A stretch of DNA of 64,000 bases from Arenicellales bacterium. GTDB lineage: Bacteria; Pseudomonadota; Gammaproteobacteria; Arenicellales; JAJDZL01. The notes under the pieces were generated by a model, which made no database searches, had not been told where the DNA came from, and saw only the letters and a list, made by a program, of their open reading frames with translations. The stretch is from assembly GCA_951813075.1 (NCBI GenBank), contig OX638343.1:2807999-2871998 (forward strand), in the 5' to 3' direction. The stretch's first letter is position 1. The number at the start of each line of letters is the position of its first letter. The position numbers and the translations under genes are program-made. Below, piece by piece: positions 25,700 to 36,062 of this stretch.

Positions 25700-26908
25700 T
25701 CAACTTGATTTCGCGGTACGCCAAATCGCCAGCGGACCGATGATCACCGCGATGGCAACCGCGACAAATGCGAATCCCCAAGCAATGGATGCTTGATCCC
25801 CGCCTGCAAGGTCGAGAACAACCCCAAACAGGATTGGGCCTGCGAATGCGCCGAGAAACCCGATCAGAGTGTGCATTGCCATTGTGGTACCGCGCAAGGA
25901 AAAATGGGCGTTCCTCACGACCGCCGAAGTGATTGACGCTGAATCAGCAATAGTCAAAATGGCATAGAGGCAGGTGATTGTACCAATCAATACCATCGAC
26001 ATCTGGCTTGAAAATCCGAGTGCAATACCAGTTGCTGCGGAAAGAGCCATGACAATTGTGATCACTTTCTCACGGTTGAGTCTTTCGGCAAATTCGTTTG
26101 TGATCACGCTGAACGGTTGTGCAATCAACGTCGCGCATGCAACGATGAATGCAGGACTCCAATTTGAACCGAATGATCCGGATTCCCGATCTGCCATAGC
26201 AAAGAAGAGGAAGGCGACGGCCCAGGATCGGAATACAAATAGTTCCACGTTGTGCACGCCGTAGGCAATGCTGAATCCCACTGCTTTTTTGTTTTTGAGA
26301 ACAGGTCGGAAATCTGGTAGCAAACTGAACTTCTCCTTGGTTTTTTTCGGAGCTGCTTGCGGTAGGAAAAACCAAGCAATGCATAGCGCGATCAAAGGAC
26401 CGATCGCGGAGGCGACAAAAACCCATTGCCAAGTCAGGGTGGTGACCAGAACTCCCGCGATCAGGAACGAGACAGCAACCCCCAGGCCGAAACACATGGT
26501 ATACAGGGCTACCGTTCGACTCTGGATGCGATCGGGTACTGCATCTACCATTGCCTTGAGCCCCGGCATGTAGGTGCCGGCCAGTGCTACGCCTTGCAGG
26601 AAGCGCCAAACGCTGGCTGAACCAACACCAAATGTACCGAATGCAAATGCCATCGGCGCAACAGCGGTCAACCCCATCGATAACAGGTAGATATTGCGAG
26701 CGTCAATGCGGTCGGTGAGCGGGACAAGAATTGCAACCGCAACCAGATAGCCGCCAAAATAAATTCCAGCAACCCATCCAATCGCTGTATTGCTGGCACT
26801 CCACTCGGCCTGAAGAACCGGAATCAGTGTGGGATACATGGCAAATGGCACCATGCCCAGGATATGTGCAATGCAGATGACCGCAATTGTCAGATAGATT
26901 TTTTGCAT
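25700..26908 (-). CDS. MFS transporter
   Basis: About 402-aa major facilitator with 12 predicted membrane helices. The first helix starts at MQKIYLTIAVICIAHILG. The loop 2-3 motif region is GYLVAVAILVPLTDRIDARN, and a basic central loop (PQAAPKKTKEKFSLLPDF) separates the halves. ATG 26908 is preferred; an in-frame TTG 48 bp upstream would add a hydrophilic stretch. Substrate unknown. The divergent neighbour begins just beyond, so the short gap holds both promoters. Confidence 0.85.
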   Translation of the reverse strand: MQKIYLTIAVICIAHILGMVPFAMYPTLIPVLQAEWSASNTAIGWVAGIYFGGYLVAVAILVPLTDRIDARNIYLLSMGLTAVAPMAFAFGTFGVGSASVWRFLQGVALAGTYMPGLKAMVDAVPDRIQSRTVALYTMCFGLGVAVSFLIAGVLVTTLTWQWVFVASAIGPLIALCIAWFFLPQAAPKKTKEKFSLLPDFRPVLKNKKAVGFSIAYGVHNVELFVFRSWAVAFLFFAMADRESGSFGSNWSPAFIVACATLIAQPFSVITNEFAERLNREKVITIVMALSAATGIALGFSSQMSMVLIGTITCLYAILTIADSASITSAVVRNAHFSLRGTTMAMHTLIGFLGAFAGPILFGVVLDLAGGDQASIAWGFAFVAVAIAVIIGPLAIWRTAKSS

Positions 26909-27113
26909 CCCATCACAAAAAAATGCAGTTTTGGAGGTAATTTGCGATTGAAGCAAGCATTAGATCACAATTGATTTTAACGAAAGGAATAAGTGGGCAT
27001 TGACCGGTTTCGTCACTCGGATGGACAAAGACAATAGTTATTTATCGTACAATATAGGGCTACCACCCTGTGTTTATTCCCGAACAATCGATCAAGTTTC
27101 CGAAAGTCGATTC

Positions 27114-27482
27114 ATGTTGACAAAGATACTGTTTACGGGCATTGTCATTGTGATCGTTCTGCTCGTGTACCAGGCCCGATTCAAACCGGTCGCCCGCACT
27201 GTGCAGAAGATCAAACCCGGCGATTCGACATTCGTCAAACCACCAAAGTGGGTGATCTACACCGTTGTCTGCGTATTGGCGAGTGCATCCGGTGTGGTTT
27301 ATTTCTTCAAATGGCAGGCTGACAATTCGATTATCACGATTCACGTTGTCAGTGTTGAGCAGGAAGATCCAGCGATCTACAAGGCACTTCAGAAAAACAT
27401 CAAAGGACGAACATTCACTACGCTTGATGGACGATTGGTAACATTGGGCGATTCAGACCGAATTGAAATCTTAGGAGAATAA
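27114..27482 (+). CDS. Conserved-looking inner-membrane protein, unknown function
   Basis: Starting at ATG 27114 the product is about 122 aa with two membrane segments, ILFTGIVIVIVLLVY and VIYTVVCVLASASGVVYFF, on either side of a basic loop. A soluble C-terminal domain follows (ITIHVVSVEQEDPAIYKALQ, then DSDRIEILGE). An upstream in-frame start at 27000 would add an unlikely hydrophilic stretch. I recognise no family. It lies 9 bp before the rhomboid protease gene, so they are probably co-transcribed. Confidence 0.6.
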   Translation: MLTKILFTGIVIVIVLLVYQARFKPVARTVQKIKPGDSTFVKPPKWVIYTVVCVLASASGVVYFFKWQADNSIITIHVVSVEQEDPAIYKALQKNIKGRTFTTLDGRLVTLGDSDRIEILGE

Positions 27483-27491
27483 CGTAGCGAA

Positions 27492-28070
27492 ATGTATCGG
27501 ATGATTCCGGTTACGCTCAGCCTCATTGTCGCGTCATTGTTCCTGACGTTACTGACGAATTTCGGTTCGAATTCACCGATACTTGTCAATCTGCTGATCT
27601 CGACGACTTCGGTGAGTCTTGACGCCATAGACAAATTTGAGTTATGGCGGCTTGTGACCCCTGCTTTTGTCCACTTCAGCATCTATCATCTGATTTTCAA
27701 TCTGTTATGGGTGTTGATCATGGGCCGCGCCATTGAACAGATTGAAGGGTCGATATTTATAGGTCTGATTTTCGTTGTTTCGGCCATCATCTCGAATTTA
27801 GCTGAATTTTTTGTCTCTGGACCATTGTTTGGCGGAATGTCTGGCGTGGTATATGCACTTTTTGGCTATATCTGGATGCAATCCAGATTCAACCCGTTCA
27901 TCTATGGTCGAATACTCCCACCTGCAATCTTTCCGTTGATGCTGATCTGGTTCGCTGTATGTTGGACCGGTTGGATCGGCGAAATTGCGAATTACGCGCA
28001 TACTGCAGGTTTGGTGATCGGTGTTGTCTGGGGACGGATTAAATCCTTGAAGTCGGTTCGTCGAACCTGA
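27492..28070 (+). CDS. Rhomboid family intramembrane serine protease
   Basis: 192-aa six-helix membrane protein. The catalytic dyad is visible: Ser117 in [13 protein letters not shown] and His170 in [10 protein letters not shown]. The family [14 protein letters not shown] segment (about residues 61-74), with His and Asn lining the active site, is also present. It is a minimal bacterial rhomboid without extra soluble domains. It cleaves transmembrane helices of membrane proteins; the substrate is unknown. It is flanked closely by a two-helix membrane protein (9 bp) and by the secreted DUF255 protein (7 bp), suggesting one operon. Confidence 0.92.
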   Translation: MYRMIPVTLSLIVASLFLTLLTNFGSNSPILVNLLISTTSVSLDAIDKFELWRLVTPAFVHFSIYHLIFNLLWVLIMGRAIEQIEGSIFIGLIFVVSAIISNLAEFFVSGPLFGGMSGVVYALFGYIWMQSRFNPFIYGRILPPAIFPLMLIWFAVCWTGWIGEIANYAHTAGLVIGVVWGRIKSLKSVRRT

Positions 28071-28077
28071 AACTGCC

Positions 28078-30504
28078 ATGGAAATCAGCTTAAAAAAGAT
28101 CCTGTACATATTTACGATTGCAGCCGTAGTGTTTGTGGGGATGCTCAATGGCCCGACATTAGTTCACGCTTCTGGTTTTCATCCGCTTCCAGGTGCTGGA
28201 GAACTTTCGCCTGAAATTATCAGTGAAATAGACAACGCCTGGTCCCAGGTTGAACTCGGCGAAATCCGGTCGCAGCATCTGCAAGCAGATGGCACACCGA
28301 AATATGCCAACAGGCTGCTGCTGGAAAAGTCACCTTATCTGAGACAGCATGCCCACAATCCTGTGAATTGGTTTCCGTGGGGTGATGCAGCATTCGCTGA
28401 AGCAAAGAGACGAGATGTTCCAGTGCTTCTTTCTATTGGGTATTCCTCATGCCACTGGTGCCACGTTATTGAAGAGGAAAGTTATGATGACGAGCAGGTG
28501 GCTGGCTTCATCAATCAGAATTTTGTCGCTATCAAGGTCGATCGGGAATCCAATCCTGAGGTAGACGAACTTCACCTGCTAGCCATTCAGGTTATGGGAA
28601 GAAGTGGCGGTTGGCCGCTGCATATGTTTCTTACGCCACAGCGCGAGCCATTTTTAGGGATGACTTACGAGCCCAAAGATGCATTTGTACAGATCCTTCA
28701 ACGTGTACATGATGTGTGGACTAGCAACCAAGAAGTGATTCGTTCGGCCGCGAGCGAAATTACCCGAAATCTTCAGGACTACGTCGACACATCGGCAACC
28801 CGGGTTAATATTGGTAGAGCGGAAATAGAGAGTGTAGTCGTGCAATTGATTGAAGAGGAAAATTCGCTTGACGAATTTGCTCTTCCCACTCCCAGATTCC
28901 CAAGTGAAGTGGAACTATTCCTGCTTCTGGACGCTGCAAAGCGGTATCAGCACACCGACGCATTAGCACTGGCAGAGAAGCGTTTAGTCGATATGGCGTT
29001 CGGTGGTATACGCGATCATATCGGTGGTGGATTTCATCGTTACACTGTCGACAGTGAATGGCTGGTTCCACATTTTGAAAAGATGCTATACAACCAAGCG
29101 CAAATCACCCGCGCCTTTCTTTATGCTTACGAACTCACTGGCAAACCGCTCTACAGGAGGGTAGCAATTCAGACTCTGGAGTATGTGCTGAGAGATATGA
29201 CGGATCACAATGGTGTATTTTTCTCAGCCACCGATGCGGACAGTGAGGGCGAGGAAGGCAAATTTTTCGTTTGGACACTCCAGGAGATCGGGGAAGCCGC
29301 AGGTGAAGATGGCCAGTTTGTGATCGACCATTACGGTGCAACAGACGCAGGAAATTTTGACGGTGTCAACATACTCTTTGTACCAGTTTCGCCAGAAGAT
29401 AGAGCATTGGCCATGAAGACTGAAGTCAATGCATATTTGCAGCGACTTGGTAGAGCGATCGAGCGCATGAGAGTTTACAGGGAACAACGCAAACACCCAT
29501 TCCTGGACAGAAAAATCATCAGCGCTTGGAATGCTCTGATGATCACGACATTGTCGGAAGCATCACGAATCACGGGCGACACACGCTATCGACATGCAGC
29601 GGTCCGCGCAGCTCATGAAATCTGGAATAATCATCGACGTGATAACGGCAACCTATATCGGATCAAGATTGACGGGCAACTGACAGAACCCGGGAAGCTT
29701 CGCGACTACGCCTACTTCCTGCAGGCACTGATCAGCTTGTACGATCAAACCGGTGAGAGAATCTGGCTTGATCGAAGTGAGCAACTGGCAACAAACCTAT
29801 TGAAATTATTCTGGGATGTCCGAAGAGGTGGGTTGTACTCTACTGCCGTCGACGATACCGCAGGGTTGATTGTCCGTCCTAAAGATCGATTTGACGATGC
29901 GTTACCATCGGGTAATTCTGTTGCTGCAAAATCTCTTTCTCAACTGTACCATCGAACGGGAAAAAAGGTGTTTGCAACACGTGCAAAGCAAATATTTCAG
30001 GCGTTTGGCAACGACCTGAATTCAGCTCCATCTGCCTGGGTCTATGCATTGACCGCATTACAGGAACTTCAGCACAGCGCCGTTGGTATGTTTGACTATT
30101 CTGCGTCCGGCCACGCCAAGGTATCACTGTCGTTATCTTCTGTTTCCGATACGAGTATCAGCGCAACGGTCGAGATCGACTTGGATGATGGTTGGCACGT
30201 GCAGTCGGATAGTCCTGCCGCAGAAAACCTGATCGGTACAAAAGTGAGCAATTCAGATGATGATTGGACATTGACAAACGCAGCGTACCCTCCGCCCGAA
30301 TTGTTGTCCACAGCGTTTCAGTCGGAACCGATTACGGTGTGGTCAGACAATGTACAAATCAGAGTGAATCTTGAACAAAACGATCCTGGTAAAAGTGAAT
30401 TCGGGCCGGTGATCGAAGTACGAATGCAGGCGTGCGACGATAAACTATGTCTGCTCCCGGAAACCGTCAGATTAGAAATTCCGATTGGTGCGATCAAAGG
30501 TTGA
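28078..30504 (+). CDS. Secreted DUF255 (YyaL/SPATA20-like) protein with C-terminal DsbD-alpha-like domain
   Basis: 808-aa protein with an N-terminal signal peptide (about residues 7-31), so probably periplasmic. From about residue 75, [20 protein letters not shown] begins the DUF255 domain, a thioredoxin fold with CHWC at 125-128 ([14 protein letters not shown]). The six-hairpin glycosidase-like barrel follows to about residue 680 ([41 protein letters not shown]). The last 120 residues ([20 protein letters not shown] to [13 protein letters not shown]) resemble the DsbD N-terminal domain, with a CxxxxC pair. This suggests a thiol-redox role in the cell envelope. The reaction is not known for the family. 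Confidence 0.8.
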   Translation: MEISLKKILYIFTIAAVVFVGMLNGPTLVHASGFHPLPGAGELSPEIISEIDNAWSQVELGEIRSQHLQADGTPKYANRLLLEKSPYLRQHAHNPVNWFPWGDAAFAEAKRRDVPVLLSIGYSSCHWCHVIEEESYDDEQVAGFINQNFVAIKVDRESNPEVDELHLLAIQVMGRSGGWPLHMFLTPQREPFLGMTYEPKDAFVQILQRVHDVWTSNQEVIRSAASEITRNLQDYVDTSATRVNIGRAEIESVVVQLIEEENSLDEFALPTPRFPSEVELFLLLDAAKRYQHTDALALAEKRLVDMAFGGIRDHIGGGFHRYTVDSEWLVPHFEKMLYNQAQITRAFLYAYELTGKPLYRRVAIQTLEYVLRDMTDHNGVFFSATDADSEGEEGKFFVWTLQEIGEAAGEDGQFVIDHYGATDAGNFDGVNILFVPVSPEDRALAMKTEVNAYLQRLGRAIERMRVYREQRKHPFLDRKIISAWNALMITTLSEASRITGDTRYRHAAVRAAHEIWNNHRRDNGNLYRIKIDGQLTEPGKLRDYAYFLQALISLYDQTGERIWLDRSEQLATNLLKLFWDVRRGGLYSTAVDDTAGLIVRPKDRFDDALPSGNSVAAKSLSQLYHRTGKKVFATRAKQIFQAFGNDLNSAPSAWVYALTALQELQHSAVGMFDYSASGHAKVSLSLSSVSDTSISATVEIDLDDGWHVQSDSPAAENLIGTKVSNSDDDWTLTNAAYPPPELLSTAFQSEPITVWSDNVQIRVNLEQNDPGKSEFGPVIEVRMQACDDKLCLLPETVRLEIPIGAIKG

Positions 30505-31273
30505 GAGAGACCAACCCGCCATCAATCAATATGTTTTGTCCGGTAATGTAAGCGGCGTGCTGACTGCAAAGAAAAGCACACAGCGCGCCAAATTCATCGG
30601 GCATTCCATATCTTCTTGACGGAATTTGGGCTTTACCGGTTTCCAGCAGCTGTTCGATGGATTTTCCTGTTTTTTCGGATGACAGTTTCATGCTTGAGCG
30701 CAATCGGTCGGTATCGAAGCGACCTGGCAAAATAGAATTCACTGTCACGTTGAATGGAGCCACCTGGCGGGAAGCGCCCGCAAAAAATCCTGTAAGCCCT
30801 GAACGTGCGCCATTCGACAAATCCAGATTCTGAACAGGTGCTTTTACGGAAGATGACGTGATATTGATGATACGGCCAAACCCGCGTTCTATCATGCCGT
30901 CGAGGACTCGATTGAAAAGATCAATAGGGGTGAGCATGTTGTTGTTCACTGCTGATTGCCAGTCCTGCATGTTCCATTGTCGAAAGTTTCCGACAGGTGG
31001 GCCACCTGCATTGTTGACGAGAATGTCGAGATTGGGTGTTACCGAAAGAGCAAGATTACGCCCGTCTTCGGTTGTGATGTCGCAGGCAATGGTGCTTACG
31101 CTACCTTGGGCAACATCGCTGATTTCACGCGCCGTTGCATTCAGAATTTCTTCATTTCGGCCGTTGAGCCAGATATTGACCCCTTCCTTGGCGAGTGCTT
31201 TTGCACAACCTTTACCCAAGCCTTTACTTGAGGCACATATCAGCGCATTCTTACCTTTAATACCTAAATCCAT
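30494..31273 (-). CDS. SDR-family oxidoreductase lacking YxxxK
   Basis: 259-aa short-chain dehydrogenase/reductase. The dinucleotide-binding region is ASSKGLGKG (about 14-22), [11 protein letters not shown] is at 87-97, and the C-terminal [12 protein letters not shown] is typical. After the Ser run at 140-142 the usual catalytic YxxxK is replaced by SNGAR (153-157). A related SNxxR subgroup of SDRs exists, so this may be ancestral to the subgroup rather than decay. Catalysis, if any, must differ. ATG 31273 has a strong GGAGGAG upstream. Its 3' end overlaps the convergent DUF255 gene by 11 bp. Confidence 0.85.
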   Translation of the reverse strand: MDLGIKGKNALICASSKGLGKGCAKALAKEGVNIWLNGRNEEILNATAREISDVAQGSVSTIACDITTEDGRNLALSVTPNLDILVNNAGGPPVGNFRQWNMQDWQSAVNNNMLTPIDLFNRVLDGMIERGFGRIINITSSSVKAPVQNLDLSNGARSGLTGFFAGASRQVAPFNVTVNSILPGRFDTDRLRSSMKLSSEKTGKSIEQLLETGKAQIPSRRYGMPDEFGALCAFLCSQHAAYITGQNILIDGGLVSLNL

Positions 31274-31319
31274 AGGGAAACTCCTCCTATTTGATGTTTG
31301 ATTTGCTTGAGAAAGTCAA

Positions 31320-32201
31320 TTGGTTCTAATTGCAAATAATATTCGCGGTGCAATTTGGGTTGTCGGTGCCGCCGCGGTCGCTACGGTTATGAGCGCAGGT
31401 GTACACGAACTTGCCGGTTCGATCCATTCGGCTCAAACCGTATTCATTCGTGGAGTCGCGGGTTCGCTGATCATATTTGCGCTCGCGATTCCACGGTCAG
31501 GATTCAGGTTTCGCACAGCGCGTCTGAAACTGCATTTGATTCGCGGATTTGTAGGTGTGATCGCTATCAACCTTGGATTCTATTCGATAATGATACTGCC
31601 CTTGGCAACTGTAACTGCTTTGTTTTTTACGACTCCGCTATTTGTCACAGCGTTCAGTATTCCGCTGCTCGGCGAGAAAGTTGGGTTGCGACGAGCTTCA
31701 GCATCCGTGTTGGGATTCCTGGGTGCGATGTTTGTGATCGGTTATCTGCCCGAACCGTTCAGCATTCGCTGGCTGGCACCGATTTTTGCTTCGATAGCAT
31801 TTGCGCTTACCCTGATTTTGGGCAAAAAGCTATCGACGACGGAAAATGCGGGCACAATCGTATTGTATTTTGCAATAATACTCGCAATCGGTAGTCTGCC
31901 ACCAGCGATACTAGTCTGGGAATCACCGACCATGCATGAGTGGGTTCTGCTGATTATGATAGCGGCCATGTCTTCACTCAGAAATTATATGGATGTGCGT
32001 GGTTACGCGTTGGGTGAAGCCCAATTTGTCGCACCTTTTCTCTACACCAGGATGATCTTTATGATCATTGTCGGTTACTTCGTGTTTTCGGAAGTTCCGA
32101 CTTTGTCCGCAATGGGAGGCGCATGCGTGATTATACTGAGCACGCTGTATATCACCTACCGGGAACTTGCTCGCGGAAAAACTTCTGTCTCGAGAATCTA
32201 G
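31320..32201 (+). CDS. EamA/DMT-family transporter
   Basis: 293-aa membrane protein with ten hydrophobic helices in two EamA repeats, as in drug/metabolite transporters. FIRGVAGSLIIFALAIP in helix 2 and LPLATVTALFFTTPLFVTAF are typical. The second repeat begins near residue 150 (RWLAPIFASIAFALTLILGK). The start is uncertain: TTG 31320 gives a full first helix, while an ATG at 31389 would cut into it. Substrate unknown; relatives export amino acids or nucleosides. The 3' end overlaps the convergent MscS gene by 4 bp. Confidence 0.83.
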   Translation: MVLIANNIRGAIWVVGAAAVATVMSAGVHELAGSIHSAQTVFIRGVAGSLIIFALAIPRSGFRFRTARLKLHLIRGFVGVIAINLGFYSIMILPLATVTALFFTTPLFVTAFSIPLLGEKVGLRRASASVLGFLGAMFVIGYLPEPFSIRWLAPIFASIAFALTLILGKKLSTTENAGTIVLYFAIILAIGSLPPAILVWESPTMHEWVLLIMIAAMSSLRNYMDVRGYALGEAQFVAPFLYTRMIFMIIVGYFVFSEVPTLSAMGGACVIILSTLYITYRELARGKTSVSRI

Positions 32202-33340
32202 CTGGATTGATCCGACTCGAGAGACGGATTCCCGGTGAAATCATCCGGTATCAGGTTGTCGAAGTTCGCATCGTCAACCAGATGGATGGTGGATGTTGGA
32301 AAAGCGATCTGAGCACCGTGATTTTCAATAATCCGGATAATTTGCATCAGGATGTTCTCTTTTACATCGTGATACTCAGACCACACGACTGTCTTGGTAA
32401 AGCAATAGATGAAAAAGTCCAACGACGAGGGAGCGAACCGGTCAAAGTTCACCATTATCAAACTGTCCTGGTTGATTTCCGGATGATTGAGAATCATGTT
32501 CTTGGTATCTTCGAGTATTCCGGCAAGACAATCAGCGTCATCATAGCGAATTCCGACGTATTCATAGATTCGTCTATTGTTTTGACGTGTCAGATTTCGG
32601 ACTGCAATTGAAGAGAACACTGAATTCGGAACGTAAAGCGTTCTGGAATCAAATCTTTCGATAGTTGTCTGACGCCAGCCGATTTCGACGACGGTTCCCT
32701 GTATGTCCCGATCCGGCGAGGTTATGGTTTCACCAATTTCAAAAGGTCGGTCCATAAAAATCATCAGGGCACCGAAATAATTGGAGATCATTTCCCGCGC
32801 AGCAAACCCGACTGCAATACCGCCAATACCGCCAAATGCCAGAATTCCGGCAATGTTCAGACCCAAAGTTTGCATTGCAACCAATACTCCCAGAATGACT
32901 ACAGTAACTCGCAGAATCTTGGCGGTGATCCGAACAGTCGTTTTGTCTACAGTCGTTTCGGCGTCACGTTTCGATGCAAGATATTCGGACTCATGGACGC
33001 CAATAAATTTGTAGAGAAACCAGGTCAGTATCGAAATGACTGCAACGTGCCGAACGGAGGGGAGGCCATCCAGGATCGCGATTTCAAATTCGATTCGGAC
33101 GATTTCGAAGCAATAGAGGATTCCTAGTATCCATATCAATAACGCCGCAGGTTTTCGGATCGATTTGGCTGTAACCTTACCCCAAACAAGTTGTGTGGAG
33201 CTCAGTCGCGACTCGATCCGGTTTAACAAGACATGTCGGATTCGGCTGGCAAGCACAGTGATCACCAGAACTATCGCGATCTGAACCAACCACGGGTTCA
33301 CCCCGCTTTGATTGAAAATCTCAATGATGTATTCTTTCAT
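32198..33340 (-). CDS. MscS-family mechanosensitive ion channel
   Basis: 380-aa inner-membrane protein with about four or five helices followed by the conserved pore helix and beta domain. The MscS core is seen as LAFGGIGGIAVGFAAREMI (about 168-186), MIFMDRPFEIGETIT, and GTVVEIGWRQTTIERFD; then VPNSVFSSIAVRNLTRQ. This is a medium-length MscS-like channel (E. coli MscS is 286 aa, with the extra helices here at the N-terminus). It releases solutes on osmotic downshift. It is a single gene. Confidence 0.9.
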   Translation of the reverse strand: MKEYIIEIFNQSGVNPWLVQIAIVLVITVLASRIRHVLLNRIESRLSSTQLVWGKVTAKSIRKPAALLIWILGILYCFEIVRIEFEIAILDGLPSVRHVAVISILTWFLYKFIGVHESEYLASKRDAETTVDKTTVRITAKILRVTVVILGVLVAMQTLGLNIAGILAFGGIGGIAVGFAAREMISNYFGALMIFMDRPFEIGETITSPDRDIQGTVVEIGWRQTTIERFDSRTLYVPNSVFSSIAVRNLTRQNNRRIYEYVGIRYDDADCLAGILEDTKNMILNHPEINQDSLIMVNFDRFAPSSLDFFIYCFTKTVVWSEYHDVKENILMQIIRIIENHGAQIAFPTSTIHLVDDANFDNLIPDDFTGNPSLESDQSS

Positions 33341-33372
33341 TCCAATGCATTGCTATGTGACATCAGTTTCGA

Positions 33373-34161
33373 CTAGACGATTCGCACTAGTGCATCAAGC
33401 AGCGCATCTGGTCGTTCTGACATGATTGTATGTCCTGTTTTTGGTAACACGACGACTTCTGCATTGTAGACGTTTTTCGCGAGTTCCAAAGCGGATCTTT
33501 TCGGTGTAAGCATGTCATGATCACCGAGAATAAACATTGTCGGACATTTGATGCGTTGCGCCATCTCGATTCCGTTTGTGTAGTTGTTACAAGCGTTCAG
33601 ATCATTGTATAGCGTACCCGGTCTTGCGCGCTCAAACAGTCGCATCAGGCCTCCGATCATCCACATACCTGGTGTTTCGTTGCCACCGAAGTGAGCGGCA
33701 GGACTGTGTCCCCAGGCCGTCAGCATATCGATCGCATCGTGGTCGTTTTCGAATGCGGCGTTCAACAACTGATCGGTAACTGGCATGGGAACAGCGGTTC
33801 CGACCAGGACAAGCGCGCGGATTCGATCATGGTGTCGCGCTGCACAGTCCAGAGTTACCAGCGATCCCATACTATGTCCGACCAATGCTGTCTGCTCAAT
33901 CCCGACTGCGTCAAGCAACGTGCATAGCCAGTCGGCGTACAGTGAGATTTCCGCGAGAGGCTCGCCGCCTGACATGCCGTGACCCGGTAAGTCGGCAGCG
34001 AGTACATTCCAACCATGCCTCGCGAAGTGTCGCGCCGGAAGCGTCCAGACGGTGTGGTCCAAAGATGCACCATGCACGAATAAAACGGTTGATTTGCTCT
34101 GATCTAAATTCCGACCACCGGTAAACGCATAGGTTTCATGACCATTGACGGTAAAATTCAT
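33373..34161 (-). CDS. Alpha/beta hydrolase
   Basis: 262-aa cytoplasmic alpha/beta-hydrolase. The nucleophile elbow GHSMGS puts the catalytic Ser at 97. The oxyanion-hole segment is VHGASLDHTVW (about 29-39), the acid is probably in LGDHDMLTPK, and the catalytic His is in KTGHTIMSERPD near the C-terminus. ADLPGHGMSGG is also typical. Relatives include esterases, C-C hydrolases and peroxidase-like hydrolases, so the substrate is not determined. It lies 26 bp downstream of metY on the same strand. It may be co-transcribed with it. Confidence 0.87.
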   Translation of the reverse strand: MNFTVNGHETYAFTGGRNLDQSKSTVLFVHGASLDHTVWTLPARHFARHGWNVLAADLPGHGMSGGEPLAEISLYADWLCTLLDAVGIEQTALVGHSMGSLVTLDCAARHHDRIRALVLVGTAVPMPVTDQLLNAAFENDHDAIDMLTAWGHSPAAHFGGNETPGMWMIGGLMRLFERARPGTLYNDLNACNNYTNGIEMAQRIKCPTMFILGDHDMLTPKRSALELAKNVYNAEVVVLPKTGHTIMSERPDALLDALVRIV

Positions 34162-34187
34162 TGAGACGGGTCCAGTGAACGGTGAAT

Positions 34188-35486
34188 TTACCGATTGCGC
34201 TGAGAGGATTTCAAACCCATATCAAGATCGGCCATCAGATCATCAGCATCTTCCAGTCCGACAGACAGTCGAACCAGTCCTTCGGATATACCAGCGGCTT
34301 CCAGCGCTGCGGAATCCATTCGATGATGTGTTGTTGATGCCGGGTGGATTATCAGAGATTTCGCATCTCCGACATTGGCAAGATGCGAAAACAGATTGAG
34401 TTTGTCGATCAGTTTGTGACCGGCCGCGCGTCCACCCTTGATGCCAAACGAAAACACTGCACCTGCACCTTTAGGCAACAGTTTTGCAGCTAGTCTGTGA
34501 TCTGGATGATCTGGAAGTTCCGGGTAACTGACCCAATCCACCGCACTGTGGCCGGATAGGAATTCCACCAGTTTACGAGTATTGGATACGTGACGTTCCA
34601 TTCTCAGGGGCAGTGTCTCCAGCCCTTGAAGTATCTGAAATGCTGTTGTCGGACTCATACATGCGCCGAAGTCTCTGGCACCCTCTTTACGTGCACGGGT
34701 GATATAGGCGGCAGGTCCGAATTCCTCGGAAAAATTAAGCCCATGGAATCCCTCATAGGGCTCTGTCAGTGTTGGAAACTTCCCGGAACTCTGCCAGTCA
34801 AAACTTCCGCCGTCAACCAGTACACCACCTATCACTACACCATGCCCGCTCAAGAATTTGGTAGCAGAATGAAATACTATGTCAGCATTATGATCAAGCG
34901 GTTTACAAAGATACGGTGTGGTGAAAGTTGAATCGATCAATAGAGGGATTTTGTGATCATGCGCAATCTGAGCGACTTTTTCGATATCGAGAATCTCACA
35001 GTTCGGGTTGCCAACCACTTCTCCGAATATCAATTTAGTGTTGGGGCGGATGGCATGTCGTATTGCATCATGATCGCGAGGATGAACGAAGGTTGTGTTG
35101 ATACCAAATCGCGGCAAAGTGTACGAAAACAGATTGTGCGATCCCCCATAGATGGACTGGGATGAAACAATGTGATCGCCGGCACTGAGAATGGTTGTGA
35201 CAGCCAGATGCAGTGCAGCTTGCCCGCTGGCTGTTGCGATCGCACCAACCGCACCTTCCAGTGCTGATATTCTTTCTTCAAAAACAGCATTGGTTGGATT
35301 GGATATTCGAGAATAGACATGTCCTGTACGTTCAATGTTAAAGACGGATGCCGCATGGTCGACATCCCGAAAAACGTACGAAGCGGTCTGGTATATGGGA
35401 GTAGCGCGGGCGCGAGTCGCAGAGTCAGGATGTTGTCCCGCGTGAAGTGACAGAGTGTCGAATTTCATGAATCTGGATTTGGTCAT
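34188..35486 (-). CDS. metY: O-acetylhomoserine aminocarboxypropyltransferase/sulfhydrylase
   Basis: 432-aa PLP enzyme of the Cys/Met metabolism family. It converts O-acetylhomoserine plus sulfide (or methanethiol) to homocysteine (or methionine). The features are FDTLSLHAGQHPD at the N-terminus, YSRISNPTNAVFEERI, and the long MetY-type body. The PLP lysine is in FHSATKFLSGHGVVIGGV (about residue 210), and the C-terminus has SLIIHPASTTHHRM and VRLSVGLEDADDLMADL. Length favours MetY over the shorter MetB/MetZ. The start could also be the internal ATG at 35468. Confidence 0.92.
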   Translation of the reverse strand: MTKSRFMKFDTLSLHAGQHPDSATRARATPIYQTASYVFRDVDHAASVFNIERTGHVYSRISNPTNAVFEERISALEGAVGAIATASGQAALHLAVTTILSAGDHIVSSQSIYGGSHNLFSYTLPRFGINTTFVHPRDHDAIRHAIRPNTKLIFGEVVGNPNCEILDIEKVAQIAHDHKIPLLIDSTFTTPYLCKPLDHNADIVFHSATKFLSGHGVVIGGVLVDGGSFDWQSSGKFPTLTEPYEGFHGLNFSEEFGPAAYITRARKEGARDFGACMSPTTAFQILQGLETLPLRMERHVSNTRKLVEFLSGHSAVDWVSYPELPDHPDHRLAAKLLPKGAGAVFSFGIKGGRAAGHKLIDKLNLFSHLANVGDAKSLIIHPASTTHHRMDSAALEAAGISEGLVRLSVGLEDADDLMADLDMGLKSSQRNR

Positions 35487-36062
35487 GATCTGATCAGAGT
35501 ACGAGTTTCGCGAGAATGTGGATTAAAAACAATCGAATATTCTAACCGATACGAACGTATACGGGTCAGGGTAATTGCTGTGGAGGGATATACGCTGTAG
35601 GTGTTTTTCGGACGAAAAACTGCCCGGTTTTCAATTTTCTGTCTGATTCGATAGCGAAGCCGAGTCGTGTTGAGCCGAACAAGGTGCTCGGCGTAGGCAT
35701 CTGGCCGCAAGTGGGATGTTTTAGTCAAAAGTTACAGAATTCGCGTTGCGTGGGTGTGCGCAACCCTCGCAGGTCGGTTGCAATCGTCCTAAATGAGTAG
35801 CTTACGCATTCGGTCTCATCACAATAACCTGTGCCTGCTCGCACCTCGCCATGTTCAGCCCTTCAGTTGCCGGTCAGCAACCTACTATAGTCTCAGTTGA
35901 CTTCTGCCGCCTCATCCCGACTCTTTCCAAATCCGATAGCCAATGGCAGGACAACAGGTTTCCCAAGGCAATGCGCGCGACCTTCCCACTTATACCTGCC
36001 GCATCTACGTCCACAGTTTCCATATGAGTATCGGGTTTTGAACCTATTGGCCTTCTCACCCA
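35487..36062. other. Intergenic region with degenerate repeat-like sequence
   Basis: No credible gene. From about 35878 to 36207 the sequence resembles a conserved non-coding stretch that I recall near group II intron reverse-transcriptase genes. Its strongest part (CGTATGCGATTCCTGTTCG, then CAGGCCAGCGGTTTGCCTTC) begins just past this entry, at about 36073. This is recollection, not a search result; no reverse transcriptase is present. Confidence 0.3.
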
